Shown: positions 16,305 to 23,730 of the stretch, piece by piece
Position numbering within the stretch: position 1 is the first letter of the stretch
Layout: every line of letters starts with the position of its first letter
DNA from: a virus
IMG/VR virus record: IMGVR_UViG_3300046694_000637
Coordinates: 1 to 61,613 of that record
Strand: one strand, 5' to 3'
Length of the DNA: 61,613 nt
Made by a program: the position numbers and the translations under genes
The notes under the pieces: model-generated
What the model was told of the DNA's origin: nothing
Database searches by the model: none
The model's input: only the letters and a program-made list of their open reading frames with translations

Positions 16305-16584
16305 CGTGTTGCCCTCCGTTTGTTTCCAAAACGCCCGGTCGCCCAGGCGCTTCAGAAATCGTTCGGTCTCATAGGCCCCGGTCGCTCATCCGGTATCACG
16401 CTTCCCTCATCGCTTGGGGCCTGCGTGTCGCTTGAATGACAGCACTACGCCGTCATGCCTAATCGCATCAGAGCCCTGTTGGGGTGATGGCCTGCTATGC
16501 CTGCAGGCTTGGCGGTCTAGGGCTGTTAAAGAGCGCAGGCCCATTTGAGGCCCTGGCGATCCGCTGTTGCGTTTCGATGGGTGA
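16305..16584 (-). other. Untranslated leader of the leftward transcript
   Basis: No credible gene in this stretch. It lies between the PL start region and the first leftward gene. It contains G/C-rich short inverted repeats (for example CTGCNNNGCAG-type around 16490-16505), but I cannot identify a nut site with confidence. Confidence 0.5.
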
Positions 16585-16613
16585 ACTATCACGCATCGTG
16601 TTTATTTCGTCAA
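16585..16613 (-). promoter_or_regulatory. Leftward early promoter PL
   Basis: On the minus strand TTGACG (16613-16608) is followed after 17 bases by GATAGT (16590-16585): 5/6 and 4/6 matches to the sigma70 hexamers with ideal spacing. It points into the leftward operon. Two candidate repressor operators overlap it, one on the -10/spacer and one on the -35, as in lambda PL/OL. Confidence 0.75.
16588..16602. promoter_or_regulatory. Candidate operator OL1
   Basis: ATCACG-CAT-CGTGTT, a dyad with the same half-sites as the operators beside the CI gene. It covers the -10 side of PL. Confidence 0.7.
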
Positions 16614-16626
16614 CACGCAATGTGAT
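16612..16626. promoter_or_regulatory. Candidate operator OL2
   Basis: AACACG-CAA-TGTGAT, centred 24 bp from OL1 and overlapping the -35 of PL. A third, degenerate copy with a one-base shorter spacer (TGCACG-GG-CGTGTT) follows at 16634-16647, at about the spacing expected for OL3. Confidence 0.65.
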
Positions 16627-16707
16627 TTATTTTTGCACGGGCGTGTTGGAAAAATGTCCGACGTGGAGGGTTCCCATTTCCTACAGCCGCCGCTATGCTT
16701 CCGCCAT

Positions 16708-16727
16708 CACTGGATGGATATACAGTT
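16708..16727. promoter_or_regulatory. LexA-type SOS box upstream of DUF1654-like gene
   Basis: CACTGGATGGATATACAGTT fits the gamma-proteobacterial LexA consensus TACTGTATATATATACAGTA at 16 of 20 positions; the CTGT half is degenerate (CTGG). It ends 12 bases before the start of the gene at 16740, close enough to block it. Confidence 0.6.
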
Positions 16728-16739
16728 TTGGGGTGCGTT

Positions 16740-17051
16740 ATGGCGGGGCAAGATTCGGCGCGGGAGCGCCAGGGAATTTCAGGAATGCAACGCTTGAGCC
16801 TGCGCGTGTCCGAGATGATCAATCACCCGATTGCGCAGCTGCAGCGCTGGGTGACGATCCACCGTCTGGATACGGACGGCGATCAGGAGTGGGAGGAGGC
16901 GATGAGCCAGATCGCCGCGACCGACGAGCTGGAACTCGATCACAACGAAGACGGCAGCGTGACGGTGCGCTGGGAGGAGCAGGAGAAGGAAGGGATACCA
17001 GGTGTGGACGAGTGGGAGCAGCAAAGGGCGGAGGAAGAGGCGCCTTTTTGA
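16740..17051 (+). CDS. DUF1654-like Pseudomonas protein
   Basis: 103 residues from the ATG at 16740. GMQRLSLRVSEMINHP, RWVTIHRLDTDGDQEWEEAM and LDHNEDGSVTVRWE match the DUF1654 family, found almost only in Pseudomonas and its phages; its function is unknown. The C-terminus is acidic. It is transcribed opposite to the leftward operon and is preceded by a LexA-like box, so induction by DNA damage is likely. A bidirectional terminator follows. Confidence 0.82.
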   Translation: MAGQDSARERQGISGMQRLSLRVSEMINHPIAQLQRWVTIHRLDTDGDQEWEEAMSQIAATDELELDHNEDGSVTVRWEEQEKEGIPGVDEWEQQRAEEEAPF

Positions 17052-17057
17052 CGGGCA

Positions 17058-17090
17058 CAAAAAAGCCCGCGCTGATGGCGGGCTTCATTT
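17058..17090. terminator. Bidirectional intrinsic terminator
   Basis: AGCCCGC (17064) pairs with GCGGGCT (ending 17084) over a short loop. Reading leftward the stem runs into six T residues, which makes it strong for the lipoprotein gene; rightward it closes the DUF1654-like gene with a weaker T tract. Confidence 0.8.
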
Positions 17091-17095
17091 TCACG

Positions 17096-17527
17096 TCAGA
17101 GGTCGGTCGAGTACTTCTCATCGACTTTGCGCTTTTCAAGCGTATAGGCTTTCAGGTCGATCTCATTGCCGGCCAGCTTTGCGTCAAGTTGATCCATCTC
17201 GCGCCTTTTCAAGCTGGCGACATGCGCTTTAGATGCCTGGTAATTGATCGATTCGGCGGCATCATGACCACTGACTGGGTCCCAGAGAATGGAGATAGGC
17301 CACAGCAGAAGGTTCACGACGCCATAGCCATAGGCTCGACCGTAGAAGGATCCGCCACCGGGCAATAGGCCCAAACCAGCGGCGAGGCCAGGACTCTTTT
17401 CCTGGACATCGAGGTGATTAGCACGATAGCCAGCAAGCTCTGACTCCTGGGCCGAATTCAGGCCAGAAGCACAACCAGTGGTCAATGCGATGAGTGCTAC
17501 TGCTGACAAAATGCGAAAAGCGGACAT
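17096..17527 (-). CDS. Predicted lipoprotein
   Basis: 143 residues. A signal peptide (SAFRILSAVALIALTTG) ends in the lipobox LTTGC at Cys19, so the mature protein is lipid-anchored, probably to the outer membrane or inner leaflet. A Gly-rich hydrophobic segment (GLGLLPGGGSFYGRAYGYG) and LLLWPISILWDP follow, then a coiled C-terminal part. Lying between terminators in the immunity region, it is a candidate lysogen-expressed gene, for example for superinfection exclusion. That role is inferred. Confidence 0.75.
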   Translation of the reverse strand: MSAFRILSAVALIALTTGCASGLNSAQESELAGYRANHLDVQEKSPGLAAGLGLLPGGGSFYGRAYGYGVVNLLLWPISILWDPVSGHDAAESINYQASKAHVASLKRREMDQLDAKLAGNEIDLKAYTLEKRKVDEKYSTDL

Positions 17528-17710
17528 CTGAATTCCCTATATTCCATGATTCCCGGTCGGCGCCGACCGAGCGGAGGCGGATTCTACACGCTATTAATGT
17601 CCTAGTGATGGCAATGAGCCTCTTTTTTTACCAGTCCATGGCCGCGAAGCTGGTCACTCGCTTAACCCGATCATACCCCCCAAATCGGGCGCTTTCTGAC
17701 GCGCACAAAA

Positions 17711-17731
17711 AAGCCCGCTCAGTGGCGGGCT
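17711..17731 (-). terminator. Intrinsic terminator 1 after the HigBA operon
   Basis: GCCCGC/GCGGGC stem with six T residues on the leftward transcript (AAAAAA at 17707-17712 on the plus strand). It lies 56 bases past the stop of the antitoxin gene. Confidence 0.75.
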
Positions 17732-17761
17732 ACCGTGTCAGACGCGAAGGGCGGAGATGAA

Positions 17762-17783
17762 AAGCCCGGCGCTGGGCCGGGCG
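17762..17783 (-). terminator. Intrinsic terminator 2 after the HigBA operon
   Basis: GCCCGGC (17764-17770) pairs with GCCGGGC (17776-17782), followed leftward by a short T run. It stands directly behind the antitoxin stop, so with the previous stem it makes a tandem terminator. The rest of the 17528-17786 gap shows no gene. Confidence 0.75.
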
Positions 17784-17786
17784 ACG

Positions 17787-18896
17787 TCAGGCGTCAGTAC
17801 TAAATTTGAAACTGACCTTAAGATCATTCATCCAGGACACTTCAATAAGGGCGTCATGCTGGAGTCTTCCGACCACGATCCCAGGGTGGATAGCGACCTT
17901 TCTCGCAAAAGCGCGGACCGCTTCCTTCGTTTTCAAAGTAGGCAAGTGATGCTGATATTTCTCCGGGATCGCAAAATCGCCAGCCCACTTGTTTGCCTCT
18001 ATTTCCCGTGGGTCGGTAGATGAATGCTTGCCAGGATCGTCCAAGAAAACTGATTTTTTCTCGTTCGCATGCAGCAGGATGTGCGCCGACTCGTGGAATA
18101 ACGTAAACCAAAACTTATCGTTAGTCTTTCCGTAGAGCGACATCTGGATCAATGGGCGGTGAGGAGAGATCCAGCGCGCAACCCCACTGACGTGCGATCT
18201 TGGAATAGCGGGAACCAGCACAAAAACGACGCCCGCCTCAGTGAACAATTTGTCCATGATCGGCTGGAAAACCCTGGGCGGCTCAGTGGTCAGAGCACGA
18301 ATTTCGGTCAGGGCTTTCTGGAATTTTTCGCGATCGTACTTCGGCCCATCAAACTGCTCTGCCTGTTTCTCGCCAAGCCGCAGCCACGCAGAAATCGCAC
18401 CAACATCAGACTGGTCTTCACGACTGCGACGGAAGGACATTTCCATACCGCCGTAATGAGCTTGCCATTCCTCTGGAGATGCAACCCCAAAAAACCTCAG
18501 GCAAGACTCAACTAAGCCTGGCTTATTCTTGGCGTCTATACGCTGCTTTTCAATAGCGCTGCAGCTCATCAGCTCCTTGAGTGGAAGGGAATCAAGCCAG
18601 TCTACCCATCCGGCATTCTGCCGAGCTGACTCTAGTCGCGCTTTGTGCTTCTGGTAATTAGCTTCAAGAGCTAGCCAGAAATCCACCGAGCCACCAAGAA
18701 CTCGCTCAAGTCTGACAGACGCCTCAAGGGTGAGAGGCACCTTTCCGTTGATCAACTGGCTAAGGTGCTTTTCTGTGTAGCCGAGACGCTGGGCAAGCTC
18801 AGACTGAGTCCAGCTGCGCTCCTCGATCAAATCAGAAATAGAGTCTCCGGGCGGGGATACCCAATCCGGAGCGAATGGAGCGCTTTGCTCAGTCAT
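17787..18896 (-). CDS. higA: HigA-like antitoxin with ImmA/IrrE metallopeptidase domain
   Basis: 369 residues. An XRE helix-turn-helix occupies about 20-75 (SWTQSELAQRLGYTEKHLSQLINGKVPL). The C-terminal half is an ImmA/IrrE-type domain with the zinc motif HESAH (FTLFHESAHILLH) and a following EANKWAGDFAIP. This long form of HigA neutralises the RelE-like toxin encoded just upstream and represses the pair. The start MTEQSAPFAPDW at 18896 overlaps the toxin by 8 bases. Two terminators follow. Confidence 0.85.
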   Translation of the reverse strand: MTEQSAPFAPDWVSPPGDSISDLIEERSWTQSELAQRLGYTEKHLSQLINGKVPLTLEASVRLERVLGGSVDFWLALEANYQKHKARLESARQNAGWVDWLDSLPLKELMSCSAIEKQRIDAKNKPGLVESCLRFFGVASPEEWQAHYGGMEMSFRRSREDQSDVGAISAWLRLGEKQAEQFDGPKYDREKFQKALTEIRALTTEPPRVFQPIMDKLFTEAGVVFVLVPAIPRSHVSGVARWISPHRPLIQMSLYGKTNDKFWFTLFHESAHILLHANEKKSVFLDDPGKHSSTDPREIEANKWAGDFAIPEKYQHHLPTLKTKEAVRAFARKVAIHPGIVVGRLQHDALIEVSWMNDLKVSFKFSTDA

Positions 18897-19218
18897 GATA
18901 ATCCCCAATGTATTCAATGCAGACGATGGTTACTTGAGACCAGTCAATGCTCCCATCAGCATCTTGAGGACAAGGGTCGTTATCAGGCGCAAAAACGAGT
19001 CGCCACCCGCCAGCAAGATCGAGGGCGAATTGCCCATCTCGATCTCCTTTTAGCGGGTGAGGGTTTCCTGCTACCAGGTCGGTGACCTTCCCAGCCGCTT
19101 CGAGCGCGCTGAGCCTGATACGGAGCTTCTTCGAGCAATCAGCCCCCAGCTTCTTCTGGGCAACCCCCTGCTTTTCGCAAAGCTCGCGAATTTTCTTGTC
19201 CTTGAAATTGATCTCCAA
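18889..19218 (-). CDS. higB: HigB-like RelE/ParE-superfamily toxin
   Basis: 109 residues. The segment AGNPHPLKGDRDGQFALDLAGGWRLVFAPDN is the HigB/'killer protein' core, which in relatives cleaves mRNA on the ribosome. Toxin-first order and overlap with the antitoxin are the normal HigBA layout. A palindrome upstream at 19239-19259 is a likely autoregulatory operator. It sits where lambda has rex, so a phage-defence or lysogen-maintenance role is plausible. Confidence 0.82.
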   Translation of the reverse strand: MEINFKDKKIRELCEKQGVAQKKLGADCSKKLRIRLSALEAAGKVTDLVAGNPHPLKGDRDGQFALDLAGGWRLVFAPDNDPCPQDADGSIDWSQVTIVCIEYIGDYHD

Positions 19219-19238
19219 GCCTACCTCATCATAGTCGG

Positions 19239-19259
19239 TCTTTACCTGCTTGGTAAAGA
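19239..19259. promoter_or_regulatory. Palindromic operator of the HigBA operon
   Basis: TCTTTACC-TGCTT-GGTAAAGA, two perfect 8-base arms 20 bases before the toxin start. A 10-base palindrome CGTCCGGACG lies just beyond it at 19267-19276. Likely bound by the antitoxin's helix-turn-helix. Confidence 0.7.
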
Positions 19260-19319
19260 TTAGAAGCGTCCGGACGACTAAAGGTCACAGACTACGATTT
19301 GTTTTTTTGCGCTTCCAGA

Positions 19320-19553
19320 TTACTTATGAAGGCCTGAATTCCTGACCACCACCCCATCCCGAACCTCATCCGCATACCCCTTCAGCTTGTCCGCCTGGGC
19401 ATGCAGCTCCTCTATCTTGTCCATGATCGGCATCACCTCAGACGCATGCTTGTGCCCGATCATGGTGAACATCTCGCGCGCAGCTTCTTCCAGGTCGCGT
19501 GCAGCAGCCTTGAGGTCGCGGCGCAGCTCTTGGTTGGGCTTCGTGAGGCTCAT
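19320..19553 (-). CDS. Small coiled-coil protein downstream of CI
   Basis: 77 residues beginning MSLTKPNQELRRDLKAAARDLEE. The ATG overlaps the CI stop (ATGA, 19550-19553), so it is translated with the repressor from the maintenance promoter and is expected in lysogens. Helical and heptad-like through most of its length. Function unknown. Confidence 0.7.
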   Translation of the reverse strand: MSLTKPNQELRRDLKAAARDLEEAAREMFTMIGHKHASEVMPIMDKIEELHAQADKLKGYADEVRDGVVVRNSGLHK

Positions 19554-20416
19554 ACTGGCGCGCCATTCCACACGTACAGCACACGCGCCAGGATATGAGT
19601 GTCATCCACCCGTATATCCTCGGGGTCATGGAGCTTGTTGTCCGAGATCATCTTGAACAGCGACTTTCCCTTCTTCTGCAAGCGCTTCACGTACAGCATC
19701 TCGTCGTGCGAGAAGAGGTAGACCCCGTCACCTGTGAACTCCCGAATCGTGACGTCCACCAGCAGCGGGTCACGGTCCTTGATCGTCGGCGCCATCGACT
19801 GGCCCCAGCCGGTGATCATCTTGAGGTGGAAGTGCTCCTTGAAGGTCACGCCCATCTCGCGCAAGTGCCGCGGACTCACCCTGATGTCCTGGAGCATTTC
19901 CGGGTATTCGTGCGGGATCTGTCCACCGCCCATCGCCGCGCGCACGTCGTAGTGGGCAATCCACACTTCGTCGCCGACCTGGCCTGGGCGCGAGAAGTCG
20001 ACGTTGATGACGTTGTCGCCACCTTCCGGCTGCTCGGCGACTGACAGAATCTTGTTCCTTAGGTTTTCTGGGATACCTGCGGCCTTACTAAGCATATCTC
20101 GCACGATGTCCGCCGCAGTGAGCGATGGTTCCGCCTGGTCATGCCTGCGCTTAGCCTCTTCCGCACGGCGACGCATGTATGCCGTCCTATCCACAGATGA
20201 GACCGTGACGCTTTCGAACGGCACCAATTCGAAGGCGTCGATCCCTAGGGATTTGGCAATCAGTTGAAGGTCCGCAAAATTTGGCTCCCTGGTGCCCGAC
20301 TCATAGTTTCCGACGCGCGACTGTGATTTCCAGCCGCAAGCGTCCGCTAAGGCGGCCTGGGACATACCTGCAGCTTTTCTCAAGCGCTTGATGCGCTGAC
20401 CTAAAGATTCATTCAT
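19550..20416 (-). CDS. cI: CI-type repressor with S24/LexA peptidase domain
   Basis: 288 residues. XRE helix-turn-helix at 5-60 with recognition helix QSRVGNYESG. The C-terminal S24 domain has catalytic Ser207 in GWGQSMAPT and Lys244 in MLYVKRL. The expected self-cleavage bond is in RAAMGGGQ, probably Met162-Gly163 rather than the common Ala-Gly. It should hold lysogeny by binding the three operators before its gene and those at PL, and be inactivated by RecA after DNA damage. Divergent from cro. Confidence 0.92.
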   Translation of the reverse strand: MNESLGQRIKRLRKAAGMSQAALADACGWKSQSRVGNYESGTREPNFADLQLIAKSLGIDAFELVPFESVTVSSVDRTAYMRRRAEEAKRRHDQAEPSLTAADIVRDMLSKAAGIPENLRNKILSVAEQPEGGDNVINVDFSRPGQVGDEVWIAHYDVRAAMGGGQIPHEYPEMLQDIRVSPRHLREMGVTFKEHFHLKMITGWGQSMAPTIKDRDPLLVDVTIREFTGDGVYLFSHDEMLYVKRLQKKGKSLFKMISDNKLHDPEDIRVDDTHILARVLYVWNGAPV

Positions 20417-20428
20417 GCGCGGGATTTC

Positions 20429-20443
20429 ATCACGAAACGAAAT
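20429..20443. promoter_or_regulatory. Candidate operator OR3
   Basis: ATCACG-AAA-CGAAAT, with one good and one degenerate half-site. It is the operator nearest the cI start, where Cro would be expected to shut off repressor maintenance. Confidence 0.6.
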
Positions 20444-20451
20444 ACTCGGCT

Positions 20452-20466
20452 TTCACTTATTGTGAT
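20452..20466. promoter_or_regulatory. Candidate operator OR2
   Basis: TTCACTTATTGTGAT: a TCAC-N5-GTGA dyad, the same spacing as in the other operators. Its centre is 23 bp from OR3 and 22 bp from OR1. Confidence 0.65.
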
Positions 20467-20495
20467 TGCAATTAACACGATACGTGTTTTATCCT
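20466..20495 (+). promoter_or_regulatory. Candidate rightward promoter PR
   Basis: TTGCAA (20466-20471), 18 bases, then TATCCT (20490-20495), each 4/6 to consensus. OR1 occupies the spacer. The cro start follows 27 bases later. Confidence 0.5.
20474..20488. promoter_or_regulatory. Candidate operator OR1
   Basis: AACACG-ATA-CGTGTT, the most symmetrical of the set. It lies between the proposed -35 and -10 of PR. Confidence 0.7.
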
Positions 20496-20521
20496 TTGGG
20501 CAACTATGGGAGGAACACCAA

Positions 20522-20737
20522 ATGAACCAAGTCCGAATGATCCGCGAGAGGGCTGGCGTTACCCAGGCAGCGCTGCGCCGGGCTCTCGGCTGGAATCAAT
20601 CCCGTTTGGCCAACTACGAGTCCGGCCTGCGGAGCCCAGGCCTGACCGAAGCCCGCCTTATCGTCCAGGCGCTGAATGCGCTGGGTGCACGTTGCGCCCT
20701 AGACGATGCCTTCCCGCCATCCAAATCCGCCGCCTAA
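20522..20737 (+). CDS. cro: Cro-like repressor
   Basis: 71 residues from the ATG at 20522, which has GGAGGA seven bases upstream. An XRE helix-turn-helix fills the protein, and its recognition helix QSRLANYESG is almost identical to that of the CI protein, so both should read the same operators. First gene of the rightward early operon, divergent from cI: the standard lytic switch arrangement. Confidence 0.85.
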   Translation: MNQVRMIRERAGVTQAALRRALGWNQSRLANYESGLRSPGLTEARLIVQALNALGARCALDDAFPPSKSAA

Positions 20738-20765
20738 CCCATTCACCGCCACAAGGAAGCCACGC

Positions 20766-20957
20766 ATGTACGACGAGCCACGCCACCTGAAAGACCGGGA
20801 GATCAAGTCCCGCTATGACGATGAAACCTACGAGGCGCTCAAGGCCGTCGCGAAGCTCCACAAGCTTCAACTCGCTGTCTTCGTGCGCATGTGCGTTGAG
20901 GAAAAACTGGAAAGCATCATCGAGACCGATGTTACCGACAAACGCCAGTTGGCCTGA
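20766..20957 (+). CDS. Ribbon-helix-helix protein (cII position)
   Basis: 63 residues, start MYDEPRHLKDREIKSRYDDETYEALKA with AAGGA eight bases upstream. The strand-helix-helix pattern (IKSRYDDETYEALKAVAKLHKLQLAVFVRMCVEE) is that of Arc/MetJ-type regulators. It stands directly after cro, where lambda carries cII, so a role in the lysis-lysogeny decision is possible. It is not homologous to CII by eye. Confidence 0.7.
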   Translation: MYDEPRHLKDREIKSRYDDETYEALKAVAKLHKLQLAVFVRMCVEEKLESIIETDVTDKRQLA

Positions 20958-20977
20958 AGGCCCGCAAGGAGGCCTAC

Positions 20978-21226
20978 GTGCCCGAAAACACGATCTGCCA
21001 TGGGATCGATGGGCATCTGTACGAAAAGCTTGAACGGCTGGCAAAGGCGAGAGGTATGACGCCGGAGCAATTGGCTACTCAGCTTGGGACAGAACGCTTT
21101 TTCGAAAAGACCAGGCCAAAAGGTGCCGGAAAGATTCGGAACCTGCCAGTAGCAAAGCGCAGCGCGCCGCAGGACTCAAAAGGCCCTGATAAGGCAGAGG
21201 GAGGGACTGATGAAGACCCGCAATAG
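20978..21226 (+). CDS. Second small ribbon-helix-helix-like protein
   Basis: 82 residues from a GTG with AAGGAGG six bases upstream. HLYEKLERLAKARGMTPEQLATQL looks like the two helices of a ribbon-helix-helix fold; the remainder is a disordered basic/acidic tail (KSAPQDSKGPDKAEGG-like). Probable small regulator. Confidence 0.65.
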   Translation: MPENTICHGIDGHLYEKLERLAKARGMTPEQLATQLGTERFFEKTRPKGAGKIRNLPVAKRSAPQDSKGPDKAEGGTDEDPQ

Positions 21227-21253
21227 CCGAACCATAAATCGCAGGCGAAAAAA

Positions 21254-21280
21254 AACCACCAGGCCCGGTGGTTCTTTCGA
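21254..21280 (+). terminator. Stem-loop between early regulatory and replication genes
   Basis: AACCACC-AGGCCC-GGTGGTT followed by CTTTCG. Rightward it has only a weak T tract, so it may act as an attenuator (like lambda tR1) rather than a full stop. Leftward it would meet a run of T residues. Confidence 0.6.
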
Positions 21281-21311
21281 CTGCATTCGTAGCTCATCTC
21301 TGGGGTGAATA

Positions 21312-22118
21312 ATGACCGAATCCAATAAAACAGGCAAGGGCCTCACCAGCCCCGCGCCACAAAACGATAGCGATGAATTCGTGGCGCACACGATGTCGTC
21401 GCGGGAAATCTCCGAACTTACCGGGAAGCGCCACCCCGACGTCAAACGCGACATCGTTTCGATGCTTGCCGAGCTGCAAGAAGATGTGAGCACTTTTGCT
21501 CACACCTACCTGGACCGCTCGAATCGGTCACAAGTCGAATATCGGCTCGACCGTGAGCACACCGATTGCCTGCTCACAGGTTACAGCGCGCTGCTCCGTA
21601 TGCGCGTCATTCGCCGCTGGAAGGAACTCGAGAAGCAAGTGGCGGTGTCACCGAAGAAGGTCAACGGCGCCAAGGTCAACGGCGAGATTGCCATTTTCGA
21701 GTGCTTCACGCGCCTGCTCAAGCCATCGCCATCCAGCCAGATGCTAATGCTCTCGAAGATTGCCGCCAACAACGGCCTGGAATCGAGCTTCCTGCCTGGC
21801 TATGCCATCGACGCGCCGCCAGATGCTACAGGCGGTTCATCGCTGGAAACCAAACCCATCAGCGACCTGATCCGTGAGAACGGCATCACCAGCGCCGCCG
21901 CCGTATTCAATCGCCTGCTCGCCGCCCAAGGCTTCATCAAGAAGTGCCAGCGCAACAGCACTAAGCGAGGAATCGTCGACTTCTGGTCCATCACTGAAAA
22001 GGGCCTGCGCTTCGGTAAGAACCTCACCAGCCCCAACAATCCTCGCGAGACGCAGCCCCACTGGTACGTCGACCGCTTCCTTGAGCTTGCCGAGCTTATC
22101 GGCAAAGGACGTCCATGA
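21312..22118 (+). CDS. Rha-family regulatory protein
   Basis: 268 residues. The N-terminal Rha/antirepressor-like domain shows MSSREISELTGKRHPDVKRDIVSML and YRLDREHTDCLLTGYSALLRMRVIRRW. The C-terminal half (ISDLIRENGITSAAAVFNRLLAAQGFIKK..STKRGIVDFWSIT) is the phage-antirepressor KilAC-like part. Such proteins regulate phage development or counter repressors. A second Rha-type gene is at 46818-47738. GGGGTG precedes the start. Confidence 0.78.
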   Translation: MTESNKTGKGLTSPAPQNDSDEFVAHTMSSREISELTGKRHPDVKRDIVSMLAELQEDVSTFAHTYLDRSNRSQVEYRLDREHTDCLLTGYSALLRMRVIRRWKELEKQVAVSPKKVNGAKVNGEIAIFECFTRLLKPSPSSQMLMLSKIAANNGLESSFLPGYAIDAPPDATGGSSLETKPISDLIRENGITSAAAVFNRLLAAQGFIKKCQRNSTKRGIVDFWSITEKGLRFGKNLTSPNNPRETQPHWYVDRFLELAELIGKGRP

Positions 22119-22954
22119 TGGCCAGATCCCGCAACATCAAGCCGGGGCTGTTCACCAATGAGCTGATCGCAGAGCTGCCGGCATTTGACCGGCTCCTGTT
22201 CATCGGCTTGTGGTGCCTAGCTGACCGGGAAGGGCGCCTGGAGGATCGGCCCAAGCGTATCAAGATGGAGCTGTTCCCTTGTGACGACTATGCCGTCGAC
22301 GGCGGCTTATCGCATTTGGCCGGGGCTGGCTTCATCAGTCGTTACCAGATCAATGGCTCGCCCATCATCGAGATCGACAATTTCCAAAAGCATCAGAGCC
22401 CGCACGGCACCGAGAAGGACAGCATCCTCCCAGGAAAAGACGGCCGCCTGACGATCAATGAACGCAAGGCCAATGGCGTCGTGACCGGGAAAAAACGCTC
22501 GGTCCACGTACCATCCGAAGGCATTAACGGTGAATCAACGTTATCTAACGTTAACCCACCGTCCAATAACGCCCTGATTCCTGATTCACTGATTCCTATA
22601 GAACACAACACACTAGGCGTGGGCGATGAAATTTCCGTCGACCCAAAGTGCCCGACCGAAATGACGCTTGAGTGGCAGCCAGACGAAAACCTGCTGGCCA
22701 CCTACTCCAAGCGCATGGGCCTGCCAGTAGCCCTGTTCACCCATGAGGCCATCGGAGCATTCGTCTGCCACTACTCGGCAACCGGCCGCTGTGAGACGCA
22801 AGCCGCCTGGGTGAGCCTGCTGGTGAAGTGGATCAAGCGCGATATGGCCACCGGTGCCGCCGCATCGAACGTCCGCCCGTTCCCTCGGCGCCAGGCCAAC
22901 GGCCCGGACTTCGACGACACCACCTGGGCTGAAGACCTTGGGGGTGTTCTTTGA
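22115..22954 (+). CDS. O-like replication initiator with DnaT-like C-terminus
   Basis: 279 residues (ATG at 22115 in an ATGA overlap; a second ATG follows directly). The N-terminal domain ARSRNIKPGLFTNELIAELPAFDRLLFIGLWCLADREGR is typical of phage replisome-organiser winged-helix proteins. A variable linker follows, and the C-terminus (HEAIGAFVCHYSATGRCETQAAWVSLLVKWIKRD) is a DnaT-like domain. It should bind the origin, often inside its own gene (22500-22600 is the AT-richest part), and recruit the helicase loader. Confidence 0.82.
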   Translation: MMARSRNIKPGLFTNELIAELPAFDRLLFIGLWCLADREGRLEDRPKRIKMELFPCDDYAVDGGLSHLAGAGFISRYQINGSPIIEIDNFQKHQSPHGTEKDSILPGKDGRLTINERKANGVVTGKKRSVHVPSEGINGESTLSNVNPPSNNALIPDSLIPIEHNTLGVGDEISVDPKCPTEMTLEWQPDENLLATYSKRMGLPVALFTHEAIGAFVCHYSATGRCETQAAWVSLLVKWIKRDMATGAAASNVRPFPRRQANGPDFDDTTWAEDLGGVL

Positions 22955-23730
22955 CCAACAAACCAAAACCCCCGCGCAGCGCCGCCCAACTGATGAAAGT
23001 CGCAGGCGCTACGACCGACCTGCAAAGCGCTGTGGGGCGTTACCAGCCTCCAGCCGCACCGGTTATGCCAAAGACCCTGCCGCCGGGCACAGTCGACGTC
23101 GTGAACGCGCTCTTCAAGGAATTGATGGCGATCTTCCCCGCCTGGAAACAGGCCTGGCCGGACGACGAGGCCCTGCGCACCGCCAAGCGCAGCTGGATCA
23201 AGGGCTTCATGGCTGAGGGCATCAGCCAGCTCGAACAGATCCGGTTCGGCATTGAGCGCTGCCGCGCCCTGGGCACTGACTTCGCGCCCAGCGTTGGCAA
23301 GTTCGTGAAGCTGTGCCTGCCGACCCCCGAGATGCTGGGAATTCCCCCGCATGATAAGGCGTTTCGCGAGGCGCTGGAAAATGCGCACCCGAGCAGGTTC
23401 GGCGGCCGCGTCTGGTCGCACCCGGCCATCCGTCACGCCGCGTTGCAGTGCGAGATGCACAATCTTGGCGACCTGCCCCCCGAGAAGGCTGGCGAGGTGT
23501 TTGACCGGGCGTACGAGATCACCATCCGCCGTCTGGTCGCCGGCCTGCCGCTGGAAGACATTGCGATCGGCATCGGCCATGACGGCCAGAAGACCGAGCT
23601 TGAGCTCGCAAACGAGCAAGCCGACCGCCAGGCGCAGGAACGAATCATCCAGCAAGGCATACCGGTCGACGGTAAATCGGCACGCGCGCTGCTGCTCAAG
23701 AAATTCGGAAGCCGGAGGGCCGCCCAATGA
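22951..23730 (+). CDS. Replication protein P-like helicase loader
   Basis: 259 residues from a TTG that overlaps the previous stop (TTGA). The sequence VVNALFKELMAIFPAWKQAWPDDEALRTAKRSWIKGF and the GTDFAPSVGKFVKLCLPTPEMLGIP segment are those of lambda P/replication P family proteins, which deliver host DnaB to the initiator. Position after the O-like gene supports this. Confidence 0.85.
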   Translation: MTNKPKPPRSAAQLMKVAGATTDLQSAVGRYQPPAAPVMPKTLPPGTVDVVNALFKELMAIFPAWKQAWPDDEALRTAKRSWIKGFMAEGISQLEQIRFGIERCRALGTDFAPSVGKFVKLCLPTPEMLGIPPHDKAFREALENAHPSRFGGRVWSHPAIRHAALQCEMHNLGDLPPEKAGEVFDRAYEITIRRLVAGLPLEDIAIGIGHDGQKTELELANEQADRQAQERIIQQGIPVDGKSARALLLKKFGSRRAAQ

